Source: CBDCTM01 sp965222005
GTDB taxonomy: Bacteria > Bacteroidota > Bacteroidia > Chitinophagales > Saprospiraceae
DNA length: 64,000 bases
Assembly: GCA_965222005.1 (NCBI GenBank)
Contig: OZ244935.1
Span: 4,588,001 to 4,652,000 of the forward strand
Direction: 5' to 3'
This document shows, in pieces, positions 45,329 to 53,828 of this stretch. The notes beneath the pieces were generated by a model. The model was not told the DNA's origin. It ran no database searches and worked only from the letters and a program-made list of their open reading frames with translations. Numbering within the stretch: the first letter of the stretch is position 1; every line of letters starts with the position of its first letter. Position numbers and translations under genes: made by a program.

Positions 45329-48300
45329 TCAATAACAAATCACCCTGCAAACGGCTTTGGCACCTGAATCGGTCGTAGCCTGCAGCACATAAACACCAGG
45401 CTTGGGAACCGCAAAATCTTGTAATCGCCTCACCGTCCTGCCTGCAACCAAATCAATATGCGTCACATCTGCCAGGTGGCCATTGAAGCTAAATAACTCC
45501 AGTCTTATACGATCTGCTTCTTTGGCTTCAAGTACAACAGAAAGCTGTGATCCTGCTGGCAGCGGGTTGCTCAGTGGGTGTATTTTGAAATTTGGATCAA
45601 GTTCATTTTCTGTGTCAAATTGCAAATCAATTCGAGACACTGTCCCTGCCTTGTCATACGCCAGGTTCGGCGTCAGGGCAGCGTTGATTGTTAAAAAATT
45701 ACTCAAAGCACCTTTTTCTAAAGCCCTGAATTTCAAAGTGTAAAGAATGTCATTTATTTCAAAGGCATTGCGTATTGGGTTGGTCCACACAAAAGTAATC
45801 AAGCCTTGCTCTAAGTAGTTCAAACCAAAATTGGCTTTACCAACATTTGGTAAAATACCAGGCTTTAGGCCCTCAAATTGTAGCACCTCTGGGTCAAACT
45901 GCAGGGTAAACTGACAGGCCGGTTTCCCACTCATAGCAGCCGAACGGAAACGCAGTGCTACTTCATCACCCGGCTCAAAATGTTGCTCATTCACCTGCCA
46001 GCGGATCGCTGACCGGCCCTCTGAGGCAGGCGCCTCTACCAAGGCCGCGGGGTCGGCGCTGAGGTTGACATCCCCCATTTTAACAGCCACAAAATCGACG
46101 CCCTGCTGATTGGCCGACTGGCCGGCGCAATCGTATTGCTCAGGAAAGGGCTGCGCAAAGGGGTTGTTGGGGTCAGCAAAGATAAAATCGGCCTTGACAA
46201 ATCGCCAGCTTTCACTCTGGGTAAATGCTGTATCGATGACAAGCAGCAACTTTCGAATCAAGACAATATCAAAAGTGGTAATGGTACCGGATTGGTTGAC
46301 ATCGGCAGCTATTCGTTTGTAAGGAGAGTCCAAAGACTGAATGCCCAAAATGTGCTTTTGCATAGTCACAATATCAAATGCCGATAGGCCATTCCGATGG
46401 TTGTAATTTTTGGATGGGCGCAAGTTGCATACCGGATTGGCGGTATTATTTACAGAATAACTACCATTGCTATCCGTAATACTTTCCTCCTCCCCTCCTC
46501 CACTGCTCAGCTGCATCGTCACATTGGGCACCGGCACACCATCTTCGCGACGCACCTGTCCACTGATGCTGAACATAGCAGGACCGCTCCCCACCGAATC
46601 AAGTGGAAAGCTCAGGATAGAACGCGCAAAGGTACCGGCCACCAACTCGTTGCGCATTTCATTCAAGGCCATGTCATATACCGGAATGACGGGCATATTG
46701 TGGCCCACGCGGCTCCACTGCCCGCCCCCATCCAAAGAGCCATACACCCCGCCATCGGTAGCTACAAACAGCCACTGCCCTGCTCTGTCGGGCAAAACGA
46801 GCAGCTCGTTGATAGCCAGGTTGGGGAGGTTGCCATTGATTGCCTGCCAGCTATCACCCCGATTAGTAGATTTAAAAATATGGGGGCTAAAGTCATTGTA
46901 TTTGTAGCCTGAAAAAGTAACATACACCTGATTGGCAGAGTCGGGATGTGCTTTGATATCCGTGACGTAGCGATTGGGTAGCCCCTGCTGGATCATCTCC
47001 CAATTAGCACCCAGGTTGGTGCTGCGCCACACATTTCCATCCGAAGTGCCTACATACAGCAAATTGCTATCCACCGGCGATTGATCGAGGGTGCTGATGG
47101 TATGAAAACTGGCGGGCGAACTGCTCTGCTGGGCTTTAGTCAAGTCGGAGCTGATGGGCTGCCAGGGCGAGTTGTAGGAAGGGCTCTGCGCCCGATACAC
47201 TCTGAATGTGCCGGCAAACAAATTATCGGGCCGATGCGGGCTCATAAAATAGGGCATATCCCAATTGCGCTGGTCGTTGGCATGGATACCGGCCGTGGCA
47301 CTAAAAAAGTTTTGCCCGCCATTGGTGGTCACCGAAATGCCCCCCAATTGGCTTTCCATATAAAACTTGAGGCTATCGGAAGGATGAAAGACCGGCTGAA
47401 AACCATCGCCTCCAGCCAAGCGCTCCCACCCATCAATACTGGCTGCATTGCCTGCCAGGCTGCCATTGTCCTGCGCACCGCCATAGTACAGCTCAGGTCG
47501 ATGAGGGTTGTAGCCCACCCGATAAAACTGATTGGTGGGAATGTTTTCGATATCCTGCCAGGCTGTGGAGCCGGGAGGCAGTTTGTACAGCCCGCCATCG
47601 GTGCCCAGGTAAGTATTGCCCGAAGTGGCCATGACGAGGTCGTGGTTATCCACATGCACCGGATCGCCGGTATGGGTACGACGAATCCACAAAGCGCCAC
47701 CGTTGAAGGTTTCCCAAAGCTGGACTCCCAGCAAAAATAAATGATCGTCATTGGCGGGATCGACCCGAATCTGGCCAAAATACCAGCCAAAGCCGCCCAT
47801 TGAGTTGCCGGTCAGGCCATTTTCGCCGCCCATAGTAAGGGTGGACCAGCTTTGGCCCCCATTCGTTGTTTTGTAAATACCATGCAGTTGGGAGGAGCTG
47901 TTGACGTAGGAGGCGAATAGCGTTTGCGAATTTTGCCCTGACATAGCCAGCCCGATCCGCCCCAGCGTACCGGAAGGCAGCCCATTGCTGAGGGGGGTCC
48001 AGTTTTGACCACCATCCGTGGTTTTATAGATTTTGGCATCCGGCCCCGCAACCATGGATTGGGAATTGTTGCGGATGCGATTCCAGGCGGCTGCGTAAAC
48101 TACCTGGGGATTAATCGGGTCGATGAGTAAGTCAATGATGCCGGTACTATCGTTGACATAGAGTACCTGGCTCCAATTGGCTCCATCGTCGGTGCTTTTA
48201 TAAAGGCCTCGATGGCTGTTGGGCTCAAAAGGCAACCCCATGCAAGCAGCATAGAGGGTACCTGCCTGGCCCGGATCCAGTGCAATGCGCGACACGATCC

Positions 48301-48868
48301 GTTGGTCTGCAAGCCCTAAATGGATCCAGTTTTGACCGCCATCCGAGCTTTTATACACTCCATCGCCGATAAAAGGATAGCCGGAAATATTGGGATCGCC
48401 AGTACCTACATAAACCATTTCGGGATTGGTGGGATCGAGGCTGATGTCGCCTATCGAAAGGTAGGGTTGGTCGTCAAAAACAGGGGACCAGTTTTGGCCG
48501 CCATCTGTTGTTTTGAATAAGCCCCCGGTGGAAAAGCCGGCGTAGATAATCTGCTCATTGGTGGGATGCACGGCGATGGCGTTGACGCGGGCGCCAATGT
48601 TGCCAGGCCCCTGCTGTACCCAGGCATGATCAAATGGGCCGCTGCGCTGAAGCTGTTGGTTGCGCACCGATTGCAGGGCTGTTTCGTAGGCTTTAATATC
48701 AAAGCTGGCATCCGGATAAGCCCGCTGGAGGAAGAAATGATCGGCAGGTGCCTGTTTAAAGTCAAGCAGGCTGCGATGATCAGCAAACGGCTTGTTGGGT
48801 TCCTGTTGGCAGGCCAATAGGGAACAAAAGATCGAAATGACAAAAATCAGGTAAGCCGGTTTGCTCAT
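45329..48868 (-). CDS. Lipoprotein/secreted BNR-propeller protein with dockerin- and cohesin-like domains and T9SS sorting tail
   Basis: 1179 residues from the ATG complementary to 48866-48868. The longer frame upstream is not used because this ATG gives a signal with lipobox LLAC (MSKPAYLIFVISIFCSLLAC). Residues 60-830 hold a sortilin/BNR-type propeller with many KTTDGGQNW Asp-boxes. A carboxypeptidase-regulatory-like domain follows (ISGQVRREDGVPVPNVT). Next are two dockerin-type helices (GLSAFDIVTMQKHILG and GTITTFDIVLIRKLLL), a cohesin-like beta domain (FTLQFDPEVLQFEG) and a C-terminal T9SS-type sorting domain. The tail from the regulatory domain onward is homologous to that of the protein at 53829. 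Cell-surface role inferred. Confidence 0.88.
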   Translation of the reverse strand: MSKPAYLIFVISIFCSLLACQQEPNKPFADHRSLLDFKQAPADHFFLQRAYPDASFDIKAYETALQSVRNQQLQRSGPFDHAWVQQGPGNIGARVNAIAVHPTNEQIIYAGFSTGGLFKTTDGGQNWSPVFDDQPYLSIGDISLDPTNPEMVYVGTGDPNISGYPFIGDGVYKSSDGGQNWIHLGLADQRIVSRIALDPGQAGTLYAACMGLPFEPNSHRGLYKSTDDGANWSQVLYVNDSTGIIDLLIDPINPQVVYAAAWNRIRNNSQSMVAGPDAKIYKTTDGGQNWTPLSNGLPSGTLGRIGLAMSGQNSQTLFASYVNSSSQLHGIYKTTNGGQSWSTLTMGGENGLTGNSMGGFGWYFGQIRVDPANDDHLFLLGVQLWETFNGGALWIRRTHTGDPVHVDNHDLVMATSGNTYLGTDGGLYKLPPGSTAWQDIENIPTNQFYRVGYNPHRPELYYGGAQDNGSLAGNAASIDGWERLAGGDGFQPVFHPSDSLKFYMESQLGGISVTTNGGQNFFSATAGIHANDQRNWDMPYFMSPHRPDNLFAGTFRVYRAQSPSYNSPWQPISSDLTKAQQSSSPASFHTISTLDQSPVDSNLLYVGTSDGNVWRSTNLGANWEMIQQGLPNRYVTDIKAHPDSANQVYVTFSGYKYNDFSPHIFKSTNRGDSWQAINGNLPNLAINELLVLPDRAGQWLFVATDGGVYGSLDGGGQWSRVGHNMPVIPVYDMALNEMRNELVAGTFARSILSFPLDSVGSGPAMFSISGQVRREDGVPVPNVTMQLSSGGGEEESITDSNGSYSVNNTANPVCNLRPSKNYNHRNGLSAFDIVTMQKHILGIQSLDSPYKRIAADVNQSGTITTFDIVLIRKLLLVIDTAFTQSESWRFVKADFIFADPNNPFAQPFPEQYDCAGQSANQQGVDFVAVKMGDVNLSADPAALVEAPASEGRSAIRWQVNEQHFEPGDEVALRFRSAAMSGKPACQFTLQFDPEVLQFEGLKPGILPNVGKANFGLNYLEQGLITFVWTNPIRNAFEINDILYTLKFRALEKGALSNFLTINAALTPNLAYDKAGTVSRIDLQFDTENELDPNFKIHPLSNPLPAGSQLSVVLEAKEADRIRLELFSFNGHLADVTHIDLVAGRTVRRLQDFAVPKPGVYVLQATTDSGAKAVCRVICY

Positions 48869-48918
48869 GGGATGTCTGTATTGTTGCTTCCCAAAATTAT
48901 TAAAAATGTACTCCAATA

Positions 48919-49572
48919 TCAACGCGCCTTGCGAAATATCATCCGGATATTGAAGAAAAAGAGCAACACAACAACGATTAGCCAAACGTACATCCAGATT
49001 TGAGCGGGTATGAGTACGAATAGCTGGGCATATTGTTCAAGGTCTGAACGCGGGCCTACATTAAAGTCCTGAATGATATATAAAATAGTGGCCAGCCCCA
49101 AAAACATGATGATTTCGCGGTCAAAGGCGGTATAACGGGCCAGTAGGAAGAAGGCTACTGCAAAGACGAGCAGTACACCCAGCGTAAACATAGAGTCGGG
49201 CTTTAAAAGGCCTACCGCAGCCATGAGCAGCGCCAGCCCCATCAACGTCCATTGGGCAAGTTTTTCTTTTCTGACGCCGATGTAAAATAGCAGATTGCCC
49301 AAAATAGCACTGCCGATGTAGCCACCCATGAGGATGATGGCTTTCGAGCCGCCCCGAGTCACGGTAAAGCCACTCCCATCCTGACTGATATTGATCCGGT
49401 CCACCTCACCGCCGGTGATCAGTGCACCGAGGGCATGGCCAAATTCGTGCAAAAAGGTGACCAGCAAGGTGATCGGATAGAGGATCATGCGCCCGTAGTG
49501 GCCACCAAAGTACTTGAGCCCCAGGTAAATGAGCAAAACGACTACTATACGAATGAGGGTATTATTTTTCAT
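48919..49572 (-). CDS. M50-family membrane metalloprotease-like protein
   Basis: 217 residues with about six membrane segments. The zinc-binding motif HEFGH is in LVTFLHEFGHALGALITGG (about 38-56), embedded in a helix as in the M50 (site-2-protease and M50B-like) families. A second acidic zinc ligand is not obvious, so proteolytic activity is not assured. It lies 50 bp upstream of the BNR lipoprotein gene and 134 bp downstream of the thioesterase on the same strand. Confidence 0.8.
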   Translation of the reverse strand: MKNNTLIRIVVVLLIYLGLKYFGGHYGRMILYPITLLVTFLHEFGHALGALITGGEVDRINISQDGSGFTVTRGGSKAIILMGGYIGSAILGNLLFYIGVRKEKLAQWTLMGLALLMAAVGLLKPDSMFTLGVLLVFAVAFFLLARYTAFDREIIMFLGLATILYIIQDFNVGPRSDLEQYAQLFVLIPAQIWMYVWLIVVVLLFFFNIRMIFRKAR

Positions 49573-49706
49573 CTGCTTAAAAATTTTCTGCGGCTAATCC
49601 CGAACGCTTTCGGGACTGCACAAATGTAACCGCTTCGCTCTTGCAAGAGTTTATGATTACATAAGTCATGCTTGTTTCATAAGATAAACTACTGATAATC
49701 AGGTGT

Positions 49707-50225
49707 TTATCTATCCGTAAACAAAGTCTTAATTTCATTGGCATCTTCGGGCTTCATTCGGCCGCTGAGGATGAGCCGGAGCTGGCGGCGGCGCAGTGCA
49801 CCATCGTACAGCTTTTGCTCTTCGCGGGTAAGCGGCAACACGGGCACTATCTTTCGGGGTTTTTTCTGCTCATCATCCAGTGCTACAAAGGTGAAGTAAG
49901 CATGATTGCTGCGAAAGAAATTCTTTCCTTTGATATTGGCTACAAACACCTCCACGTATATTTCAACGGAAGTGTTGAAAGCCCTTGTCACCGAAGCTTC
50001 CAAGGTGATAACATCTCCCACTTTGATAGGTTTTTGAAAGGATACGTGGTCAACAGAAGCTGTTACCACATGTGCCTCCGAATGCTTGCCCGCACAGATG
50101 CTGGCTACTATATCCATCCACCGCATGAGATTGCCGCCCATGAGATTGCCGAGAGGGTTGGCATCATTGGGCATAATCATCTCGGTCATGGTAGTTCTTG
50201 AATAGCTTACTTTTTTGGGTTCCAT
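49707..50225 (-). CDS. Acyl-CoA thioesterase (hotdog fold)
   Basis: 172 residues. The hotdog thioesterase signature is clear: MPNDANPLGNLMGGNLMRWMD followed by HVVTASVDHVSFQKPIKVGD. This is the YciA/BFIT-like group, which hydrolyses acyl-CoAs in the cytoplasm to free CoA. Chain-length preference is unknown. The start ATG is complementary to 50223-50225. It may be the first gene of a unit with the M50 and BNR genes. Confidence 0.9.
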   Translation of the reverse strand: MEPKKVSYSRTTMTEMIMPNDANPLGNLMGGNLMRWMDIVASICAGKHSEAHVVTASVDHVSFQKPIKVGDVITLEASVTRAFNTSVEIYVEVFVANIKGKNFFRSNHAYFTFVALDDEQKKPRKIVPVLPLTREEQKLYDGALRRRQLRLILSGRMKPEDANEIKTLFTDR

Positions 50226-50258
50226 TTCAGATTTTAGATGTTCAGTAACAATTAAAGA

Positions 50259-50352
50259 ATAACTTCATCATTTCCCCGATACCCGGCATCGTCTGAGTTT
50301 TTCGCCTCGCCTTGGCACAAAATCTCTATCTCCAAATGGCGAACTTATTTTT
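50259..50352. repeat. Diverged, shortened relative of the 161-bp repeat
   Basis: It shares ATAACTTCA at its left and, to the right, GCCTCGCCT...ACAAAATCTC...CCAAAT...AACTTATT with the 161-bp copies at 4845 and 28278. The central palindrome region is missing. It lies in the divergent spacer between the thioesterase and the unknown gene at 50473. The relation is by eye and the match is partial. Confidence 0.5.
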
Positions 50353-50472
50353 TAAACGTTACTCAGATTCAAGAAAGCCATTTTCCTGTGCAAAGGTAGC
50401 TGATGCTATTGAGCCAAGCGAAATAATTTGGCTATTTTTACTGATCTTATAGGCAAACAGGCATTGGCAGTT

Positions 50473-51102
50473 ATGGCATTTGGCAAATTCAACAGGGAGT
50501 CAAGAAAGCGGAGAGCGGCTCAGCTCAAAAAGGTGGCTTTCGAACTGGGTATGGAATATGAGCCGGTTGAATCGTATGGCATGCAGAGGCTGCTGAGCGA
50601 CTTTCATCTTTGCAAACATGGCATGAAAAAGCGCATCCTGAACTTAATGCAAATGCGCGACGGCTGGCAAAAAACAGATGCCCGGGTGTTTGATTATTAT
50701 TACACAGTCAACACCGGCAACTCCTCTGCAACCTTTAAAACTACTGTATTTTTTGTGCAATCCAAGTCATTGGGCCTGCCTCAGTTTTTGATGAAGCCGG
50801 AAAATTTCTTCCACCATATTGCCAGTTTTCTGGGCTTTGAAGATATTGACTTTGAGGAGCACGAGCAGTTTTCCGAGCAGTATTATCTGAAAGGGCCCGA
50901 TGAGTCCCTCATCCGACATACCTTTAGCAAGGACGTATGCAGGTTTTTCACTGTCCACAAGGATTGGTCTCTTGAGGGAATCGGCTATTATCTGATTTTC
51001 TATAAAAAACACAAGCTCCTAGATCCCGGCCAAATCAAGAGTTTTTACCGAAAAGGCATGCACCTGCTGGATTTATTGGAGAAGACGACTAAACCGCTGT
51101 AG
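50473..51102 (+). CDS. Uncharacterised 209-residue protein
   Basis: The ATG at 50473 is preferred to the TTG at 50428 that opens the frame. The protein starts MAFGKFNRESRKRRAAQLKK and has a conserved-looking middle (VFDYYYTVNTGNSSATFKTT, VFFVQSKSLGLPQFLMKPE). The N-terminal helix is very basic. There is no signal peptide or membrane segment in this version. The layout (short basic helix, then a beta-rich domain with LPQFLMKPE) resembles uncharacterised Bacteroidota proteins, but I recognise no named domain. Its 3' end overlaps the convergent MFS gene by 14 bases. Confidence 0.7.
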   Translation: MAFGKFNRESRKRRAAQLKKVAFELGMEYEPVESYGMQRLLSDFHLCKHGMKKRILNLMQMRDGWQKTDARVFDYYYTVNTGNSSATFKTTVFFVQSKSLGLPQFLMKPENFFHHIASFLGFEDIDFEEHEQFSEQYYLKGPDESLIRHTFSKDVCRFFTVHKDWSLEGIGYYLIFYKKHKLLDPGQIKSFYRKGMHLLDLLEKTTKPL

Positions 51103-52324
51103 CTACTTCCTGAGCTCTCAGGTATCTTTTTATACCATAAAACCCCAGGGTAGCGATCACGCAAAGCCCTCCTACGGCATACCACATTACCTCAAAACTA
51201 TATGCTTCAGCGATTTTGGTGCCCATCAAAGGAGCCAGGATCAGGGCCGCTGAAAAAGCCATCGCATACAAGCCCATAAACTGTCCGCGTCGCCCGCGGG
51301 TAGATCGCCCCAGGGCAAAGGAGTTGGAAAAGGGGAAGTTGATGATTTCGCCGATGGTAATGATCAGCATGGAAAATATCAACACGCCGGTCAAGCCGGG
51401 AAACCAGACAAATAGCAGATAGGACAGGGCGATCAGCCCGGCGCCGAGCACAATCATATCCAGCTTTTCATACCGCCGCTCCAGCAAATAGATAATAGGC
51501 ATTTCAAATACGCCAATCAGCAATCCGTTCAGGGCTAGTAGCAGGCCGATTTGACTTTCGTTGAGCAGATAGACTTCTTTGTAAAACACCGGCAAAGTGG
51601 TGAATAGCTGCATGAAGCAAACCATTTCTAAAAATAAAAATATACAAAACACCAAATACAGCCTATCCTTGTAAGCACTACCCCCTATCGACGCACCTTC
51701 TTCATCGGCTTCCGTAGCATAGTCTTCCGGTTCCTCTTTGGCCTGCAATACCCTCCGCATAAACAGGGCTGCCACAATGCAGGTAGCTCCGTCCAAAATG
51801 AACAGCCAATCATACCCCAGCGAGATAGCTACCATCCCCCCTGCTGCCGGTCCGATAGCGATCCCCATATTGATAGCCAATCGGATAAGGCTGAGCGACC
51901 GGGTGTGGTTCTCATGGGTACCATAGGCAGTGAGAGAGGCCATGATAGCCGGCCGAAAAGCATCTCCTATCAGGCTGATCAAAAATACGATGATACAAAA
52001 CTCCCAGAAAGAGTGGGCCCACAGCATAAACATGAACATCACTCCATTGAAGAATAAAGACCAAAACATGGTTGGATAAAAGCCGAAGCGATCTGTGAGC
52101 CAGCCACCGGCATAGGTGCCCAGTAGGGAGCCCACACCAAAGGCGCTCATTACCAGGCCAGCCTGCACCAGGGTGAAGCCGAGTTGGGTAGTGAGGTAAA
52201 TCATCAGAAAGGGGATCACCATTGTACCGCTGCGGTTGATGAGTGTAATCAGAGAAAGCATCCACACATCGCGGCTAAGACCGCTAAACGATTTCCGGTA
52301 AAGACTGACTGTTCGGCTCCACAT
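51089..52324 (-). CDS. MFS transporter (multidrug-resistance-like)
   Basis: 411 residues from the ATG complementary to 52322-52324. The frame continues to a TTG at 52372. Twelve hydrophobic segments are seen, with the first-loop motif GGWLTDRFGFYPTMFW and a second-half counterpart LALGRSTRGRRGQFMG. The helix-five stretch AINMGIAIGPAAGGM has the G-x-x-x-G-P-x-x-G-G pattern common in drug/H+ antiporters of the superfamily. The substrate is not known. Its 3' end overlaps the convergent unknown gene by 14 bases. Confidence 0.85.
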   Translation of the reverse strand: MWSRTVSLYRKSFSGLSRDVWMLSLITLINRSGTMVIPFLMIYLTTQLGFTLVQAGLVMSAFGVGSLLGTYAGGWLTDRFGFYPTMFWSLFFNGVMFMFMLWAHSFWEFCIIVFLISLIGDAFRPAIMASLTAYGTHENHTRSLSLIRLAINMGIAIGPAAGGMVAISLGYDWLFILDGATCIVAALFMRRVLQAKEEPEDYATEADEEGASIGGSAYKDRLYLVFCIFLFLEMVCFMQLFTTLPVFYKEVYLLNESQIGLLLALNGLLIGVFEMPIIYLLERRYEKLDMIVLGAGLIALSYLLFVWFPGLTGVLIFSMLIITIGEIINFPFSNSFALGRSTRGRRGQFMGLYAMAFSAALILAPLMGTKIAEAYSFEVMWYAVGGLCVIATLGFYGIKRYLRAQEVATAV

Positions 52325-52472
52325 GAAGGAATGTAATTTGGTCGTTAGGTAATGTGTGTAAAGTGGTAGCAACGCTCTGGCAAAAGGATAAGTTCCTACT
52401 ATGGATACCGTGACCGATCTTTTATAGAAAACACTTGGAAAGAGAATAGGTTGCTAATGCTACTTACCGATG

Positions 52473-52865
52473 TCAGCGGATCATCACGCCCTGCCTGTCA
52501 ATGAATGGTATGCGTGTGAAGTTGATCTCATCGATACTGCCCTTCACAAACACATATTTTTTGTCATACATATACCCGTCGTACTGAAAGCTCACCCAGT
52601 ACTCATTGGTCAGCTTGAACAGCTCCGGCTGGATAGGCTCTATCTTTTCAACTTGCAGAGGGCCAATATGCTCAAAGAAGTGACGTAAGGTGCTGGTTTT
52701 TATTCGTTCGCCATCCACCTCGCCATAGCCGGAGGATTTGATAAAAACTGATTTGATAGGCTCCTCTTTCAGGTTGATCACATAGGAGTCCCACATATCA
52801 TCTTTGCCGGGAACGATGGCAATAGCCAGGTCTTCAACTTTATATTGCGGGATGTCTTTTTTCAT
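52473..52865 (-). CDS. Uncharacterised 130-residue protein downstream of lipB
   Basis: The ATG complementary to 52863-52865 is used (the frame opens at a TTG three codons earlier). The product begins MKKDIPQYKVEDLAIAIVPG and has the pattern of a single small beta-rich cytoplasmic domain, with WDSYVINLKEEPIKSVFIKS and a late FVKGSIDEINFTRIPFI. No catalytic motif is visible. It follows lipB by 57 bp on the same strand and may be co-transcribed. I do not recognise the family. Confidence 0.7.
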   Translation of the reverse strand: MKKDIPQYKVEDLAIAIVPGKDDMWDSYVINLKEEPIKSVFIKSSGYGEVDGERIKTSTLRHFFEHIGPLQVEKIEPIQPELFKLTNEYWVSFQYDGYMYDKKYVFVKGSIDEINFTRIPFIDRQGVMIR

Positions 52866-52922
52866 AAAAAACAAGGCTGTATCAATCGATTAACACCTTA
52901 GTATTGTTCAAAAATGTCGGAT

Positions 52923-53666
52923 TTATTTTTTTGAATGTCCCTTATGCTGTACGATCTCAAATTCAAATAGTTCGGCAAAATGCCGGATGATTTTGGTCTT
53001 CACAGCCTCCATATCCACCGCTTTTCCGAGCTCCAGGGCCATTGATGTGACTGCCTTATCATGTGTGCGGATGCCGCAGGGAATGATAAAATTGAAATAC
53101 TTCAAATCGGTATTGACGTTGAGCGCAAAGCCATGCATGGTCACCCAGCGGCTCAGGTGTACACCGATGGCACAGATCTTCCGTTTTGGTAGTACCTCAT
53201 CTGCCTCCAGCCACACGCCTGTGAAGCCTTTCTCCCGCTTTCCCCGAATGCCATATTCAGCCAGTGTACGGATGATGGCTTCCTCGATATACCGGACATA
53301 TTGGTGTACATCGGTAAAAAACTCATCCAAATCCAGTATCGGATAGCCCACTACCTGGCCGGGGCCGTGGTAGGTAATATCGCCACCACGATTGATCTTG
53401 TAAAACTGTACACCCTTCTCTGCCAGGCCCTGCTCGTTGAGCAGCAGATGATCCAGCTTGCCGCTTTTGCCAAGCGTATAGACAGGCTCGTGCTCACAAA
53501 ACAGAAAATGGTGGGCAGCCATTTGTCGTTCAGCTCGATCTAACTCCCTGTTGGCCAGCTTATTATCAATGATTTGTTTTTGCAATACGTGCTGGTAGTC
53601 CCAGGCTTTCTGATAATCAATTCGGCCAAGATCAGCCACACATACTTTGGGCAAAGACTTACTCAT
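52923..53666 (-). CDS. lipB: Lipoyl(octanoyl) transferase LipB
   Basis: 247 residues from the ATG complementary to 53664-53666. Earlier codons (an ATG at 53693 and a TTG at 53753) extend the frame, but the family usually starts about ten residues before GRIDYQKAWDYQ, as here, and GAGGAC stands just upstream. Motifs: RGGDITYHGPGQVVGYP, the catalytic lysine region KRKICAIGVH, and the acyl-accepting cysteine in IIPCGI after ALNVNTDL. LipB moves octanoyl groups from acyl carrier protein to lipoate-dependent proteins in the cytoplasm, before LipA adds sulfur. LipA is not in the window. Confidence 0.93.
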   Translation of the reverse strand: MSKSLPKVCVADLGRIDYQKAWDYQHVLQKQIIDNKLANRELDRAERQMAAHHFLFCEHEPVYTLGKSGKLDHLLLNEQGLAEKGVQFYKINRGGDITYHGPGQVVGYPILDLDEFFTDVHQYVRYIEEAIIRTLAEYGIRGKREKGFTGVWLEADEVLPKRKICAIGVHLSRWVTMHGFALNVNTDLKYFNFIIPCGIRTHDKAVTSMALELGKAVDMEAVKTKIIRHFAELFEFEIVQHKGHSKK

Positions 53667-53828
53667 GGTCCTCAAATGTACTTTTTCATTCATATTATGC
53701 AAAACCAATTGGCAAACATATCTGACACTTCTAAAGTTTACAAAAGGTCGCAAATATGCCTAAAAGCTCAAAAATAGTGGTTTTTATCCCGCTTCTTTGG
53801 TAACTTTATATGTACAAAACAAATTATC

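Noticed and set aside
48869..48985. N-terminal extension of the BNR lipoprotein
   Set aside because: It overlaps the M50 gene's 3' end, and the internal ATG gives a proper lipoprotein signal.
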